64,000 nt of DNA from Carposina sasakii (GCA_014607495.2 CP053170.1:6448001-6512000); one strand, 5' to 3'. Shown: positions 45,301 through 55,890, counted from the stretch's first letter. Program-made: numbers and translations. The notes: generated by a model not told the origin, from the letters alone.

Positions 45301-48300
45301 AATTTCGAGCAGTGGACTGCGACTGCAATAGGCTGACGATTGACGACGACTTGAATTGAATTGAAATTTGACTACTACTACATGTGGGTTGCTTTGGCAA
45401 TGGTCCCCGCTGCAAGGTACGATTTGTTACGGTCTGTCAGGCATAAGTCGGCGATTCGGGGCTTAATAGCCATCAACGTGGAGCTAATAAGAGTTAAGGT
45501 CGCCAAAAGACTAAATCCAGGAGAACTGCTAGACAGTTGTCCTTTATGGCAAAACCAACATTAGGTCTGACATACCGCATGATTCTACTATTACTGTTAC
45601 ACTATTTCAGTGAAGTGTCATTGCTGGGAAGAATAAATAGTAAGAAAGCTCCCAGCGACACAGTCAAAACTAAGTAACATTAACAAAAGAATCTTACGCC
45701 GAATCTTACATTGAATTAGATATCAGATAATCATAGTAACACTTAACTCACTTGGCTTGCACTGGCACTTGCTGGACGTAGGCCTCCCCCAGAGCGCGCC
45801 ACAAGGCTACTGCCATGGGGGGTTTTTACCTATAGCCACCGCGCTGGACAGGCGGGTTGGTGACCGTGTATTAGTATACTACGTACGTCATGGTTATCTT
45901 CAGTCCTAAAATCTAACTTGTACACTCTCACAGCTTTCAGAAAGCATCAAACTAACCCTCACCGAATGGGGCACACAAAAGGAGACTCAAAAAGACCAGC
46001 CCCTGACCAATGGCACCAACCATCATAATGAGGCGATATCTCGGTCTGACTACATGGTAGTATCCACCTCAGCAGCCCCCCAGGGTCCTAGGGAGGCGGT
46101 GGTCAACATCACGAGGCCGCATGATGATGTCCAGCGACGGATGGCTGAGGAGGAACGGAAGAATCTGAAGATAGGCGTGAAGATCTTCATTAATGAGGAC
46201 AGTACTATCGCGTTAGTCGAGTGCTTGGAAAATGGTGAGTTTTTCACATTGACATATTCATCTACTATTGGACGCCCGCGACTCCGTCCGCGTGGACTGC
46301 AGAAGAAACAAAATGTCCACATTATCCGGGATAAAATATTTTTCCGATTTGAATTGATACCTATTTCTTATTCTGATATGTAAGCTATATTATTGCGAAG
46401 TTTCATCAAAATCCATTCAGAGTGTTGCTCTTAATATTGACATACGATACATTCTTACAAAATTTCGCGTTTATAATATTAGTAGGATTATCGCGATCAT
46501 TAGTTGTCAGATTCGAGGGTCAGTCAGGGTGATGGTGGGTGAAAACCATTTGGACCATTTGTTGAGCTTAGTATAGACTGTTGATGGATGGATAGATGGA
46601 TGATAGATTTACTATGGGTGCGCCCACCACCGGGCCCTACACCCTCCACTGACCCTCGGATCTGATAACTCATAATTGCGACAACAGGCACTTGCACTAA
46701 CTACAATCGCCATGAGAAACCAGACCCGAGCACCTAGCATGCAAGACGATACATTGCACCATTCCGAAATCAAAAACTAGATAAATAATCTACATATGTT
46801 TCGCCAACAACCGTGGCATCCTCAGGATTATAGAAATTAATAAATTAGTAAACCACTAATTATTATGAACCTCTAAAACCCAACACATTACTTACACAGA
46901 ATTAACTACCCTCTACTAAGTATTAAAAAATATATAAATAATTACCCACCATTATTTATATTTCAAATAAATATATACTATTTGTGCACACAAACCAAAT
47001 AGTATTGGGTGAATTAATTAAATTTAAATGAAAAAATTCAAAAATTCACCAAAATATTGATAAATTAGTAAAGAAAAACAAGGATGTATGCAACAACATA
47101 TTCCATTGCCCACAAAAACAAAAATTGTTATTGACATTGACAAGCCACTACATTCTAAGGTTACTGTTTATTTATTTATTCTAGCCATTGAGTTTAATAG
47201 TGGAGACGAAAATTCAACCTGTTCATTTAAAAGGTTTACACCAGAATATTTGGCTTTCAAAATCTCCAACTGTTCCAAAATAGATAGACGAATGCCCTTT
47301 TCACACGTATACAGACTAACAAAACTGTGGTCATCTGGAATTTTATGATTTGAAACTAACAAGTGTTTGGCAAAATGTGATTTTTCAGGGAAATTGTTCC
47401 TATAAGCTGCCAAATGTTCTTGGTATCTAATCTTGAAGTTACGACCCGTTTGACCTATATAAACAGAATTACAGTCAGGACAGTGCAAGCTATAAACTCC
47501 TGATTTTTATCAATTGGTAATATTTGTTTTGTGTTAATTAATCTATTTAAAGAATTAAAAGTCTTAAAAGCCACCAAGATGTTTTGTTTTTTCAATGATT
47601 TTGCAATCATCTCTGAGATATAGCCAAAATATGGTAAACTACCAGTATAAATATTTGTAATCTCCTCTATTTTTGGGTACAACATTTGTTTAACTAAAAT
47701 GTTTTTCTTTTTATCAATGAGGTTATAAATTAGTTGTGCACTATATCCATTTGATCTGGCTATTTGTATAATAGTATTTATTTCTTTAACATAATTAAAG
47801 TTATTAAGTGGTAATGTTACTAACCTGTGTATCATTGATTTGTATGCCGCTAGCTTATGTTGCCATGGATGGAAAGAATCAATTGGAATAGTTACATCCG
47901 TATGTGTTGGTTTCCGGTAAACTGAAAAATCATGATAATCTCCCAATCTAGTAATAGTTACATCTAAAAAATTTATACTATTGTTTATTTCTTGTTCTAT
48001 TTTAAATTTAATCTTAGGATGTTTTGTGTTAAGGACGTTAACAAAAAGATGAAACTGCCTAACTGTGCCTGTCCAACATAAGATGATATCATCAACATAT
48101 CTAAAATAATATTTTATATGATTATTACTATTAACAATATATTCATTTTCAAACCAATCCATAAATATATCGGCTAAAAGAGGTGAAAGCGGAGAACCCA
48201 TAGTAAGACCATCCTTTTGTATGTAATATGTACTATTATAGCAGAAATAATTCTGGCTCATACAAAGTCTAGTTAATGTAATAATATATATATATATATA

Positions 48301-51300
48301 GGATGATAGATTGTTTAAATGAAGAAGTTACTTCTATGAAAAAGGTTTCTTATTGGGTTTTTTAATGTTTAGATAATTTTATTAAATGTTTTGATAACAT
48401 TGTGCAATTTTTTGCATCTAGTGAAATTTTGGCATTGTTTTAGCCCCCCAGGTTTGCACCTTTTCCCCCACGCCCCCTACTCCTCTAGACAAAATATCTA
48501 ACATTTATAATTTATACATAACGTATCCATCGAATTGATAGATGTTCCTCATCAAAACGTTTGCTCTAATGGACGTTTTTCCACACGACCACGACATTTC
48601 GTTATTTAATACGGGGGACCGTATCGTCTATTGGAAAAAAGAGCCATACTATCTTAAGGTGCAATTCCACCAGTGTGCTGAACTGTGCGGCACTGTAATG
48701 CACAGTGTACCAAACAAATGTTTATTCTGGTCGACTTACCTTGTGCAGCACATGTTTACAAACATTTATGCGCGAACATTTCTAAATTGTTCGCTAACAA
48801 TTTGTTATTGTTTGCTTGAGTAAGTCGACCAGAATAAACATTTGTGTCGTACACTGTGCGTTACAGTGCTGCACAGTTCAGCACACTGGTGGTTGTGCGC
48901 GAACAATCTAGAAATCTTCGCGCACAAATGTTTGTAACAAACGTGCTACACATTATTTTGGTGGAATCGTACCTTAATACATTTTTGCTTCCAAAAAAGC
49001 CGTGGTCGTGTCGTGGCCATGTCGCTTAGTGGAAAAACGCCCAATAGGAAGCCTTCATTTTATCCTTAACCGCTATTAGTGGGAGTGTTACGATAACGAA
49101 CGTCAATGCGAAACGATGTTACATTGTCTTACTAAACATACATACATACTTAATAATCACGCCTTTATCCCTTACGGGGTAGGCAGAGCACCAACGGCCG
49201 ATAGAACCACATAATGCCACTTCTGACCAATTTTGAGGGTATAGTTGAGATGTACAAGTTCGGTTAGGTTGGTTAGGTTACTAAACAACCGTCTTACAAA
49301 ACACAGGCATTTTATTCCATTACATATTAATATTCTTATATCGGGAATCTCTATCCTTTATTGCGGTATAAATAGATAACACATAACAATTAACTAACAC
49401 TAGAAATTCGATTAAAAATAAACAAGGAAGTATTATATCACACTGTTATCTGATAACCGCGATAGAACAGCATAACAATTTGTGTAAGTAGGTACTTTGA
49501 TTTTGATAAAAATATTTATTATGATATTCTCAGGTAATCGGTGACGTGTTATCGAGTATGAAGTCACCGCAGAATTAGGCGATGACATTGGCTCTAGGCA
49601 TGGAGAAGGTATAAAGGAGGAGGTGGGACTATGAACTGAGTCGTGTGGCAATCGTGAGGCCATGACGTCATGATAGGGGCGGAGCTTCAGGGCCAGTGTG
49701 TGTAACGCAGTAGCTGTAACCACACGCTTATGCAAGTAATTTGGCTAGTCACTACAAGGTGGTTTCTATGTAAATGGGCAGAGCTACAATGTTAGGATGC
49801 TCCCCTCGTGCCATACTTCACTCCCGCTCAGCGGCATACTATTTTTGTATGAAAATACTTATTCTCAGCCGCTGCTCCTCTTTTATTTCTTCTCCATGGT
49901 TCTAGTTTTCATTACACTGTACAAGTGTAACATATAAGTCTGCCTTTTTACACGACATGTGAGCTCGTAGGAAATAAAAATGCCGCGAGTCTGGATTGTT
50001 AGGCTATATGACATAGATGGCGTACTCGTAGTAGGGTAGAGGCCGCCACCGCCGTTTACAAAGTGCCTTAAGATTTCTATGATCTTGTTCTAAGCAACCA
50101 ATATATACAAACATACACGGCTGTGTTCCCTAAATTGGGTAGCCAGAACTTCAGGGTTATAAGGGCCACGTTTAGGACAGTGACAAGTTGCTAGCTTATC
50201 GCCTGTGAGAATGCCCTAGTTCCTTACTCTTACGGCGGTGCACGAAAGGAGATGCAGCTGATGTGCTGTAGTGCAGCCCCGCATTAGAACAGGATGAATA
50301 CATGTTGATTTATCTACTTATAAATTTTAGTTTATTGATGCTAGGTTTGATGATGATATATATCATGTCATTTCTATGTAATATTGCATTAACATAGCAT
50401 ACATTATCCATATGAATGTCTCGTTGTAAATTAATGTCTTTAATGAATCTAAATTATGATCAATTTAATGTAGTGAGCTAATTCCGCTGAATGACTGTGT
50501 GTATTATAACAACTGTCTGTTGATATTTGTCTATATTCATAAATATGCACACGGCTGTGTACTCTAATAGGATAGCCAGAACTGCAGGGTCACGAGAGAT
50601 CCCACAGCGACGTTCAGCACAGCGGGTACAGTAAAAGATCAGTGACAGTTGCTAATTCATCGAATGAAAGAAGGCCCATGGAGAGCAATCGCGCTATTGT
50701 TAATAACCAAAAACGTTGTTATGCAGAATTTGAATCGTGCAAAATTTTGACAACGTTAACAAAAGAAAGATGTTGAAAATGTCTGAAATGCTGGACAAAA
50801 TCCAACCAAAATTAACCCGAAACTAAACCACAACTAAAAACGTTCCGTTGAAAGTCAGAGTTCCTTAGTCGGCTCTTACGACATGCACGAAAGGATACGC
50901 AGCTGGATGTATTCTAATGAAGCCTCGCATCAGCATAACCAACACGTGGTATAATCCGACAATTTCGATTGTTCCAGTGTTCACAGCATTGCACACAGAG
51001 CAGATAGACAACGTAATTCTGTCGTATAACCCCGAAATCTTGCACAATACAGAAGCGGCTGACGACTCGAATCTCAACCACAACACTAAAGCGTCTCCAA
51101 TTTCGTTGCCTAGTAACGGTAAGAGTAAGTACCCTATTTACATGTTTCTTGTAGTGTGTCTGCCTAGCTGTTATTTATTTAATATATTTCTCACACACTA
51201 CACATTACATGCAATTTACACTATACTATTATAAAAAAACTATCTCTGTTTCTTATTTGATGCGGCCCACTGCTTTAGACGTGGGCCTCCCAATCGGACA

Positions 51301-54300
51301 GTTTGATTGCTCTCAATCAGCAACACCTCTCGTGCTGACAACATAGTCCCAAAATCACACTGCAGTTACCAACCCGTCTGCCCAGTGTGGTGACTATGGG
51401 CAAAACCCCCCTGTGGTAGTAGCCTTGTGGCGTCCCCTGGAGGAGGCCTTCGTAAAACAGTAGGCTACAATAGGCAGATGTCTATGTGTCATACGTCAGT
51501 GCCACTTTACACTTGTAATGTCGCTTAGTAGGGTTAGCTTATAATACCCATTAAGAATGACTCGGTTACATTTCCCATTGGATTCGTTACCGGTAGCTAG
51601 ATTGAAGTATTTGTTACCCGAAAAGCGGCGGTAGGCTCACCCCTTTACCACGTGGGACTTCATAGACTAACTTGTGAAAAGTGGGCGTGTAATTTGCACG
51701 CTTCTGTTCAACCTTCTTGGACGTTAATAGGCGTGAATACATGTACGAGGTGTGTTAAAAAAATAAGGTGACTTTGTATTTTTAAGAAAAAATATTTATT
51801 TATTTATCAATATTTATGTTGTCCCCTTCAAAGTAATCCCCCTCAGATACAATACACTTATGCCAACGGTTTTTCCAATCCTCAAAGCACTTCTCATAAG
51901 CACTTTTCGGTATAGCCTTGAGATCTTCCAGCGATGTCCTCGTATGTCTGTTTTTGAGAAATTGTTACTAAATAAATAGTTTTCTCAGTAAATATGTCGG
52001 GTGTTTCCAGTACGCATGTCCAGTACGGAAGTGGACGCAGACAACGAGGCAGACGCGCGCAAGTGTGAGGCGATACTGCCGGGGATCAAAGTACTGTGGG
52101 CGGTGTTAGAAGATTACGTCAAAAAGGGTAAGCTCTATCTATGCATAGATTGATGAGTCCCCAGAAGGAGTCATCAGTGGCAAATGTATGCCGGGTAGTG
52201 AAGCAACAACGAGGCGAAAATTCCGCACATTTCCGCTCTTCTAAACCGTGGATTATTGCAAAATTGAGAAACATAACTTTTTAGAGTTTTCATAGCTGTA
52301 ACAAATAGGTTATCTATATCTATACATATAATAAAAATGTAACGGATCGCACCCTGTACGAGTACATGGAAGATATATGAGAAAAAATATTATAGGAGAC
52401 CTTTATCAACGCGATAGTACCCAAAATAATGATTTATTGAATTTTTTTCTGTTTGTCGGTTTGTCTGTTGGTTTGCCTGTGCGTTTGTGCGCGCTAATGT
52501 CAGAAACAGCTGAACCGATTTCGGTTTTCAGTGGTATATTGTGACAGGTCCCACTTAACATATAGACTACTTTTTATCCCAGGAAAATGTTTTTATCCCG
52601 GATAATTTCGACATTTTGTTTTTTCTGTTTTTTTCGGTGGACGGAGTTGCCGGCGTCCACTAGTAACCAATATGCGTAAGTATAGGGTGAATATAACTCA
52701 AAGAGGAGATACATAAAAACCCGCTAGGTCGGTTTGATGGGCGTCTTCGAAATTTTTTAGAGGTGCCGGCGACGCTTATTGGCTTCCTCGCACTAGGCGT
52801 TGATCTGATGTCGGCACCCTTAGAACGTCTGCCGGCCGGCAGCGAATGTGTTGTAAAGTGTGTGAATATTTGTTTATACAGTCTGCGCCGCTTACATCAT
52901 ATATCATCGTATATCTCCCAGGTCGCGTCCACCAACTAGGCGTGGCGGATGTAGGCGGCGGCTGTCTCCGCAAACTACACGCGTGGGCTAAAGTCCGGCC
53001 CGCCATCGCGCAGATAAACCTCGCGTCGTGCTGCGTGGTGCCGCCCGCTCTGCACGCCTTCTGCAAAGCTAATGACGTGCAGTTACTTACCCATGCCGAC
53101 CCACCAGGTAAATACCTAGATAGGCATACATACATACAAACATATAATCACGCCTTTATCCCTTACGGGGTAGGCAGAGCACCAAGGGCCGATAGAACAA
53201 CATGGTACCAGTTCTTACCTATTTTGAGGGTATAGTTGAGATATACAAGTTCGGTTAGTAGTGACAGGTGGTCAGCCCATCGCCTACAAATCACCAAGAT
53301 CCTCTTGTCCCTTTACTCACTTGAACAGTATGCCCGGGAAGAGACAGGCACGATGACAAATAATACATACATACAACTCTGTCCCGGAGGCAGAGATCAC
53401 GGATCTCCATTTGCTACGATCCTGACACACCTCTTTCGCTTCATCTACTTTCATGATATTCTTCAAGAACGTTCGTCAAACAAAAAAAAAATTGGAAAGA
53501 ACGAAAATTAGGTTTTTTTTATTACATACATCACTATACTGTTGTTATTATCATGTTTATAGCTGTTGGTCTTCCTAATATCAAATAAATAAGTACATAC
53601 ATACAGGGTGTGGGTGACAGCCAGGTAAATACTGAAATGCTGAACAAGTACCATTGTGTTGAGTTATACGATTGTGTCATATCTCGCAGGAAATGCATTT
53701 TTAATTTGATTTATAAGTAATGTTTGCTTTCCGTTACTGTGACTAGTTAAATAGGCTTATTGGTTATTGTGTTACATTGCTGTTTTTTGACTCACTTATG
53801 ACTCGGTTAGGGTTGATTAGTTATTTAAACTTTTTTGAGGGCAAACAAGTATTTTTTGCCTAAAAATTTTAAAAAAATAACGGAAAATTTTTGAATTTTC
53901 CTACGAAAATTTACAGTATTTTTTCTCCTCAGAATCATGGTCTAAAGTCACCATATCAATATTTGCCTGGCTGTTACAAACACCCTGTATAGTCCAACTG
54001 CTCACATATGTCGATCCATCAGGTACATAATACATACATATCGACAGCCTATTGCAGTCCACTGCTGGACGTAGGCCTCCCCCAGAGCACGCCACAAGAC
54101 TGCCATGGGAGGTTTTTACCCATAGTCACAACGCAGGCGGGTTGATGATCGCAGTGAGATTTTTGGACTATGTTGTCAACACGGGAGGCGCTGCTGCCGC
54201 CTCCCGGAAACCCTTAATCGCCTCGTACGATACCCACGGGCAGACATGAGTTGGTACAAATTCTACTCTGCCGGCACCACGCGGATAATACTACATACAA

Positions 54301-55310
54301 TGGCTATTCTGACAGTCATACTTTTTAAACTGATAAAAAAAAACCCGATTGCTTAAAAAAGAACCAAATAATGTACATAATAAAAAAAACGGAAAAGAAA
54401 AAAACAAGCACTTAGATCTCCGGTGGTCTAGAATTCTATAATATTATTATGGAATGAATATATGTGTTGAATAACATAAAATGTTTTCTAATGATAAGTA
54501 ACATAACAACTGAACAGCTTTTTTAAGCAGTCGGGTTTTTGGATTTTTTAAATTATATTTTTTATTTTATACTTTTTTGTTATAAGTACCTAGCTACTAA
54601 TAGATACGCTTCAAGAAACATGCTCAACATGCTCGGCAGCAAGAAGTTTTCGTCTTGCTGCTGTCTAAAAACTTATATGTAAGAATGGTTGTTACGCAAC
54701 TTTCAATCGATATAGATCCTAAACGGTTAGTCGAATCGAAAAATGTTGAGAGAAACCTAAAAATGATTTTTAAATACCTATTCAACGATACCCCACTCGA
54801 TGTAGTTTGTCGACTTTATTTTTTTTCATTTTCACAAAATGGCGTCCAGTGGTCGCCATATTGGATTTTCACTAACGTCATGTCTTTAGTGATACTCGCA
54901 GGACTAAGAGGAATCGATTGACGTATGAATCATGAAAATCGGCCGAGGCGTTTGGTCTGTGTAGTGCTTCAAAGGAACATACAAATATACATACATACAT
55001 AGGCTGTTAAACACAATACCACTCCTTTGCGTCGCGCAGTCGGGTAAAAATTAGACAGGTCTGTCCGACTTAATTTTTAACATAAATAGCTGCGACAGAA
55101 AGGGAACGAAGTGAAAATAACATTTTTTTTTCAGATCTACTGTCCATCGCAGCAGTAAAAACCCTATCCGACGCAGGAGTCGGCTGTAACAACCTAGACT
55201 GGTGTGCCAGATACCAAGTACATATAAAGTGCAGAGGCGTCCTAGCCCTCAAAGGATACGTGTGTAAAGCAACCATAGAGAATAGAAAGGAGAAACCCCT
55301 CAAGGAATAG
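42264..55310 (+). CDS. GCLM: Glutamate-cysteine ligase regulatory (modifier) subunit
   Basis: Six exons: 42264-42359, 45934-46234, 50978-51118, 52011-52127, 52922-53107, 55135-55310. All junctions are GT-AG and phase-consistent, 338 residues against 274 in human. Matches to the family: INTGNVLN near the start, DVQRRMAEEERKNLKIGVKI, TEQIDNVILSY, LPGIKVLWAVLE, QLGVADV, AQINLASCCVVPPALHAF, VQLLTHADPP, and YQVHIKCRGVLALKGYVCKA at the end. It is an aldo-keto-reductase-like protein without catalytic use; it binds the catalytic subunit and lowers its feedback inhibition by glutathione, in the cytosol. The extra length comes from a polar insert in exon 2 and an Asn/Ser/Asp-rich insert across the exon 3-4 junction. 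Introns carry several transposons. In many animals the gene is induced by oxidative stress; I found no convincing antioxidant-response site upstream. Confidence 0.95.
42926..43046. repeat. MITE, CCTG..GTAAGCACGAACCT ends
   Basis: GTAAGCACGAACCT at 42934 and its complement AGGTTCGTGCTTAC ending at 43038, extended outwards by CCTG/CAGG. About 120 bp, in GCLM intron 1. Confidence 0.75.
44650..44905 (+). repeat. Minisatellite TTATCCTTGTTTCGTCTGTGA
   Basis: About ten degenerate units of 20-26 bp sharing CCTTGTTTCGTCT, in GCLM intron 1. Confidence 0.8.
45051..45520. mobile_element. Foldback element with arms of about 130 bp
   Basis: The left arm (TAACTCTTATTAGCTCCATG, TAAGCCCCGAATCGCCAACT, CTGACAGACCGTAACAAATC) pairs with the right arm at about 45390-45520 with few mismatches. 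Flanks resemble each other (TATGGATTT / AAATCCAGG). No coding frame. It lies about 410 bp before GCLM exon 2. Confidence 0.8.
45758..45873 (-). repeat. CTGGACGTAGGCCTCCC-family repeat (copy 2)
   Basis: TTGCTGGACGTAGGCCTCCC to GGCGGGTTGGTGACCG, ending 60 bp before GCLM exon 2. Confidence 0.75.
45934..46234 (+). CDS. GCLM: GCLM exon 2
   Basis: Acceptor ACTCTCACAG, donor GTGAGT. Encodes SIKLTLTEWG (family helix), a polar insert, then DDVQRRMAEEERKNLKIG and VKIFINEDSTIALVECLEN. Confidence 0.94.
46244..46485 (-). repeat. Helitron-like/GC-hairpin dispersed repeat
   Basis: GACGCCCGCGACTCCGTCCG hairpin block, TTATCCGGGATAAAAT, TTTCATCAAAATCCATTCAG and TATAATATTAGTAGGAT end. It starts 10 bases after the exon 2 donor. 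Confidence 0.65.
46507..46547 (+). repeat. Inverted scrap of the Penelope end repeat
   Basis: CAGATTCGAGGGTCAGTCAG...GGTGGGTGAAAACC is the reverse complement of the start of the repeat at 46616 (CACCCACCACCG...CTGACCCTCGGATCTG), about 70 bp away. Confidence 0.6.
46616..46905 (-). repeat. Penelope-like element 3'/terminal repeat
   Basis: About 290 bp shared with 37930-38205. On the minus strand it lies downstream of the GIY-YIG domain of the Penelope fragment. It carries CTGAGGATGCC...GGCGAAAC (46797-46825), discussed as a possible degenerate hammerhead-like core. Confidence 0.65.
47168..48282 (-). pseudogene. Penelope-like retroelement: RT fragment plus GIY-YIG endonuclease
   Basis: The first frame (48282 down to 47455) starts inside the RT: LTRLCMSQNYF, DGLTMGSPLSPLLADIFM, then the catalytic box YFRYVDDIILCW and NFLDVTI. 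The second frame (47488 down to 47168) is a GIY-YIG nuclease: HCPDCNSVYIGQTGR, IRYQEHL, and a later E in SILEQLEILK. The family signature is RT joined to GIY-YIG, so the assignment is firm. Two defects: the 5' part of RT is missing at a (TA)n run (48283-48300), and the frames are out of register by one base near an A run at about 47500-47510. It lies in GCLM intron 2, antisense to the gene. Confidence 0.92.
48283..48300. repeat. (TA)n microsatellite at the Penelope truncation point
   Basis: Short alternating TA run directly abutting the 5'-truncated RT. Confidence 0.8.
48569..49044. mobile_element. Outer MITE (GGGCGTTTTTCCAC ends) interrupted by another MITE
   Basis: Left end TGGACGTTTTTCCACACGACCACGAC; right end is the complement GTGGAAAAACGCCCA, preceded by CGTGGTCGTGTCGTGG. 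The inner element 48658-48973 sits inside it. Confidence 0.65.
48658..48973. mobile_element. Inner MITE flanked by TTAA (piggyBac-type target)
   Basis: Ends GGTGCAATTCCACCA and TGGTGGAATCGTACC, flanked by TTAA at 48654-48657 and 48974-48977. A second, longer palindrome (TAAGTCGACCAGAATAAACA type) lies within. No coding frame. TTAA duplication suggests mobilisation by a piggyBac transposase. Confidence 0.75.
49138..49262 (+). repeat. Dispersed repeat with CCTTACGGGGTAGGCAGAGC core (copy 4)
   Basis: CATACATACATA head, GGGGTAGGCAGAGCACC, ATGCCACTTCTGACCAATTT, then CAAGTTCGG. Confidence 0.75.
50105..50935 (+). repeat. Cluster of ACGGCTGTGTTCCC ... GCACGAAAGGAGATGCAGCTG repeats
   Basis: Three blocks of one family: 50120-50305, 50552-50660 and 50865-50935. 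Shared words are GGCTGTGT, AGCCAGAACT, AGTGACAAGTTGCTAG, TGCACGAAAGG and AGCCTCGCATCAGC. More copies at 60208-60560 and 61540-61690, and a diverged one at 22668-22810. The last block ends about 40 bp before the acceptor of GCLM exon 3. Confidence 0.6.
50978..51118 (+). CDS. GCLM: GCLM exon 3
   Basis: Acceptor TTTCGATTGTTCCAG, donor GTAAGA, phase 1 in and out. Encodes FTALHTEQIDNVILSYNPE, aligned with the family VAQLDSVIIASPP, then a variable Asn/Ser-rich piece. Confidence 0.88.
51346..51480 (+). repeat. CTGGACGTAGGCCTCCC-family repeat (copy 3)
   Basis: CAGTTACCAACCCGTCTGCC to AGGCTACAATAGGCAGATG, in GCLM intron 3. Confidence 0.7.
51744..51950 (-). pseudogene. mariner transposase, 3' fragment with one terminal repeat
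   Basis: Minus-strand frame ending at the stop 51800-51802 encodes the mariner C-terminus: IPKSAYEKCFEDWKNRWHKC, then EGDYFEGDNINIDK. The terminal repeat TACGAGGTGTGTTAAAAA begins at 51744. The rest of the gene and the other end are missing. Lies in GCLM intron 3, antisense. Confidence 0.88.
52011..52127 (+). CDS. GCLM: GCLM exon 4
   Basis: Acceptor GTGTTTCCAG, donor GTAAGC. An acidic, lineage-specific stretch (STEVDADNEADARK) then CEAILPGIKVLWAVLEDYV of the conserved fold. Confidence 0.9.
52488..52672 (+). repeat. Helitron-like/GC-hairpin dispersed repeat
   Basis: AGCTGAACCGATTTCGG, CTACTTTTTATCCCAGG, GGTGGACGGAGTTGCCGGCG then TCCACTAGT, the last part resembling hairpin plus CTAGT. Confidence 0.6.
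52922..53107 (+). CDS. GCLM: GCLM exon 5
   Basis: Encodes the best-conserved core: VHQLGVADV, LHAWAKVRPAIAQINLASCC, VVPPALHAFCKANDVQLLTH. Acceptor ATCTCCCAG, donor GTAAAT. Confidence 0.95.
53133..53290 (+). repeat. Dispersed repeat with CCTTACGGGGTAGGCAGAGC core (copy 5)
   Basis: Full-length copy, from CATACATACATACAAACATA to GACAGGTGGTCAGCCCATCG, 25 bp after GCLM exon 5. Confidence 0.75.
53603..53988. repeat. MITE, ACAGGGTGTGGGTGACAGCC family (complete copy)
   Basis: Left end ACAGGGTGTGGGTGACAGCC, right end GGCTGTTACAAACACCCTGT, flanked by AT. A partial copy is at 3119-3395. Confidence 0.8.
54042..54155 (-). repeat. CTGGACGTAGGCCTCCC-family repeat (copy 4)
   Basis: AGCCTATTGCAGTCCACTGC to GGCGGGTTGATGATCGCAG, in GCLM intron 5. 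Confidence 0.75.
55135..55310 (+). CDS. GCLM: GCLM exon 6
   Basis: Acceptor TTTTTTTTCAG. Encodes LLSIAAVKTLSDAG, then WCARYQVHIKCRGVLALKGY, the family C-terminus, and a basic end; stop TAG at 55308-55310. Confidence 0.94.
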
Positions 55311-55733
55311 ACAACAGACTAAGCATAGACAATTAATTATTGCAATTACTATTGGTTAGTTTTCTGCTGCAAATATCGCTTCGGCGACGACGATGACGAC
55401 GAATACTATAAAGCTGAATAGGCGGTCGGCGGCCATTTTGGATTACTGTTGCGCGATGATATTTATAAATTTTTGAAGAGTTGCCGAAATTTATTTCATT
55501 TTTATGCTAGGTCTGTTATTGTTGTACGCGTATTGCGTTAATTTCGTATACGATTCGTATATTTATACGTATTTAGTATCTAATACGCGGGCGCGTACAA
55601 GAGTAGAAATTGTCACGTGATTTTCAAAAAGGTACGCTTGTAGCGTTTCTGCGTAAGCACTTATAAATAACAAGTGAGAATATTATTGTGTACGGTAGTT
55701 GCGATTTTTGAGGTTGTGAAGCTATCCGTGTTA

Positions 55734-55887
55734 TGCTAGCTTCCCACGGTGCGTGATCTTGCGGATAACTACGGACGTCTGTCCGCACCTTACTTAACAT
55801 GTGTGCATTATCACGGACGATCCTCTTCCCACGGGGAGTTTCTCGTCCGCCTGCGTCCGCAATATCACGCACAGTGGGAAGCTAGCA
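55734..55887. mobile_element. PIF/Harbinger-type MITE with TTA duplication
   Basis: 154 bp with 32-bp ends (TGCTAGCTTCCCAC...GTGCGTGAT) differing at two positions, flanked by TTA on both sides (55731-55733, 55888-55890). A three-base TWA duplication is typical of PIF/Harbinger. No coding frame. Confidence 0.85.
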
Positions 55888-55890
55888 TTA

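Noticed and set aside
46054..46383. Independent small gene starting at 46054
   Set aside because: The first part is GCLM exon 2, which ends at 46234; the rest runs into an intronic repeat.
48542..49029. Two short plus-strand reading frames
   Set aside because: They lie inside the nested MITEs and are by-products of palindromic non-coding DNA.
52846..53235. Independent 129-residue protein
   Set aside because: The conserved core is GCLM exon 5 (52922-53107); the ends are intron sequence and a dispersed repeat.
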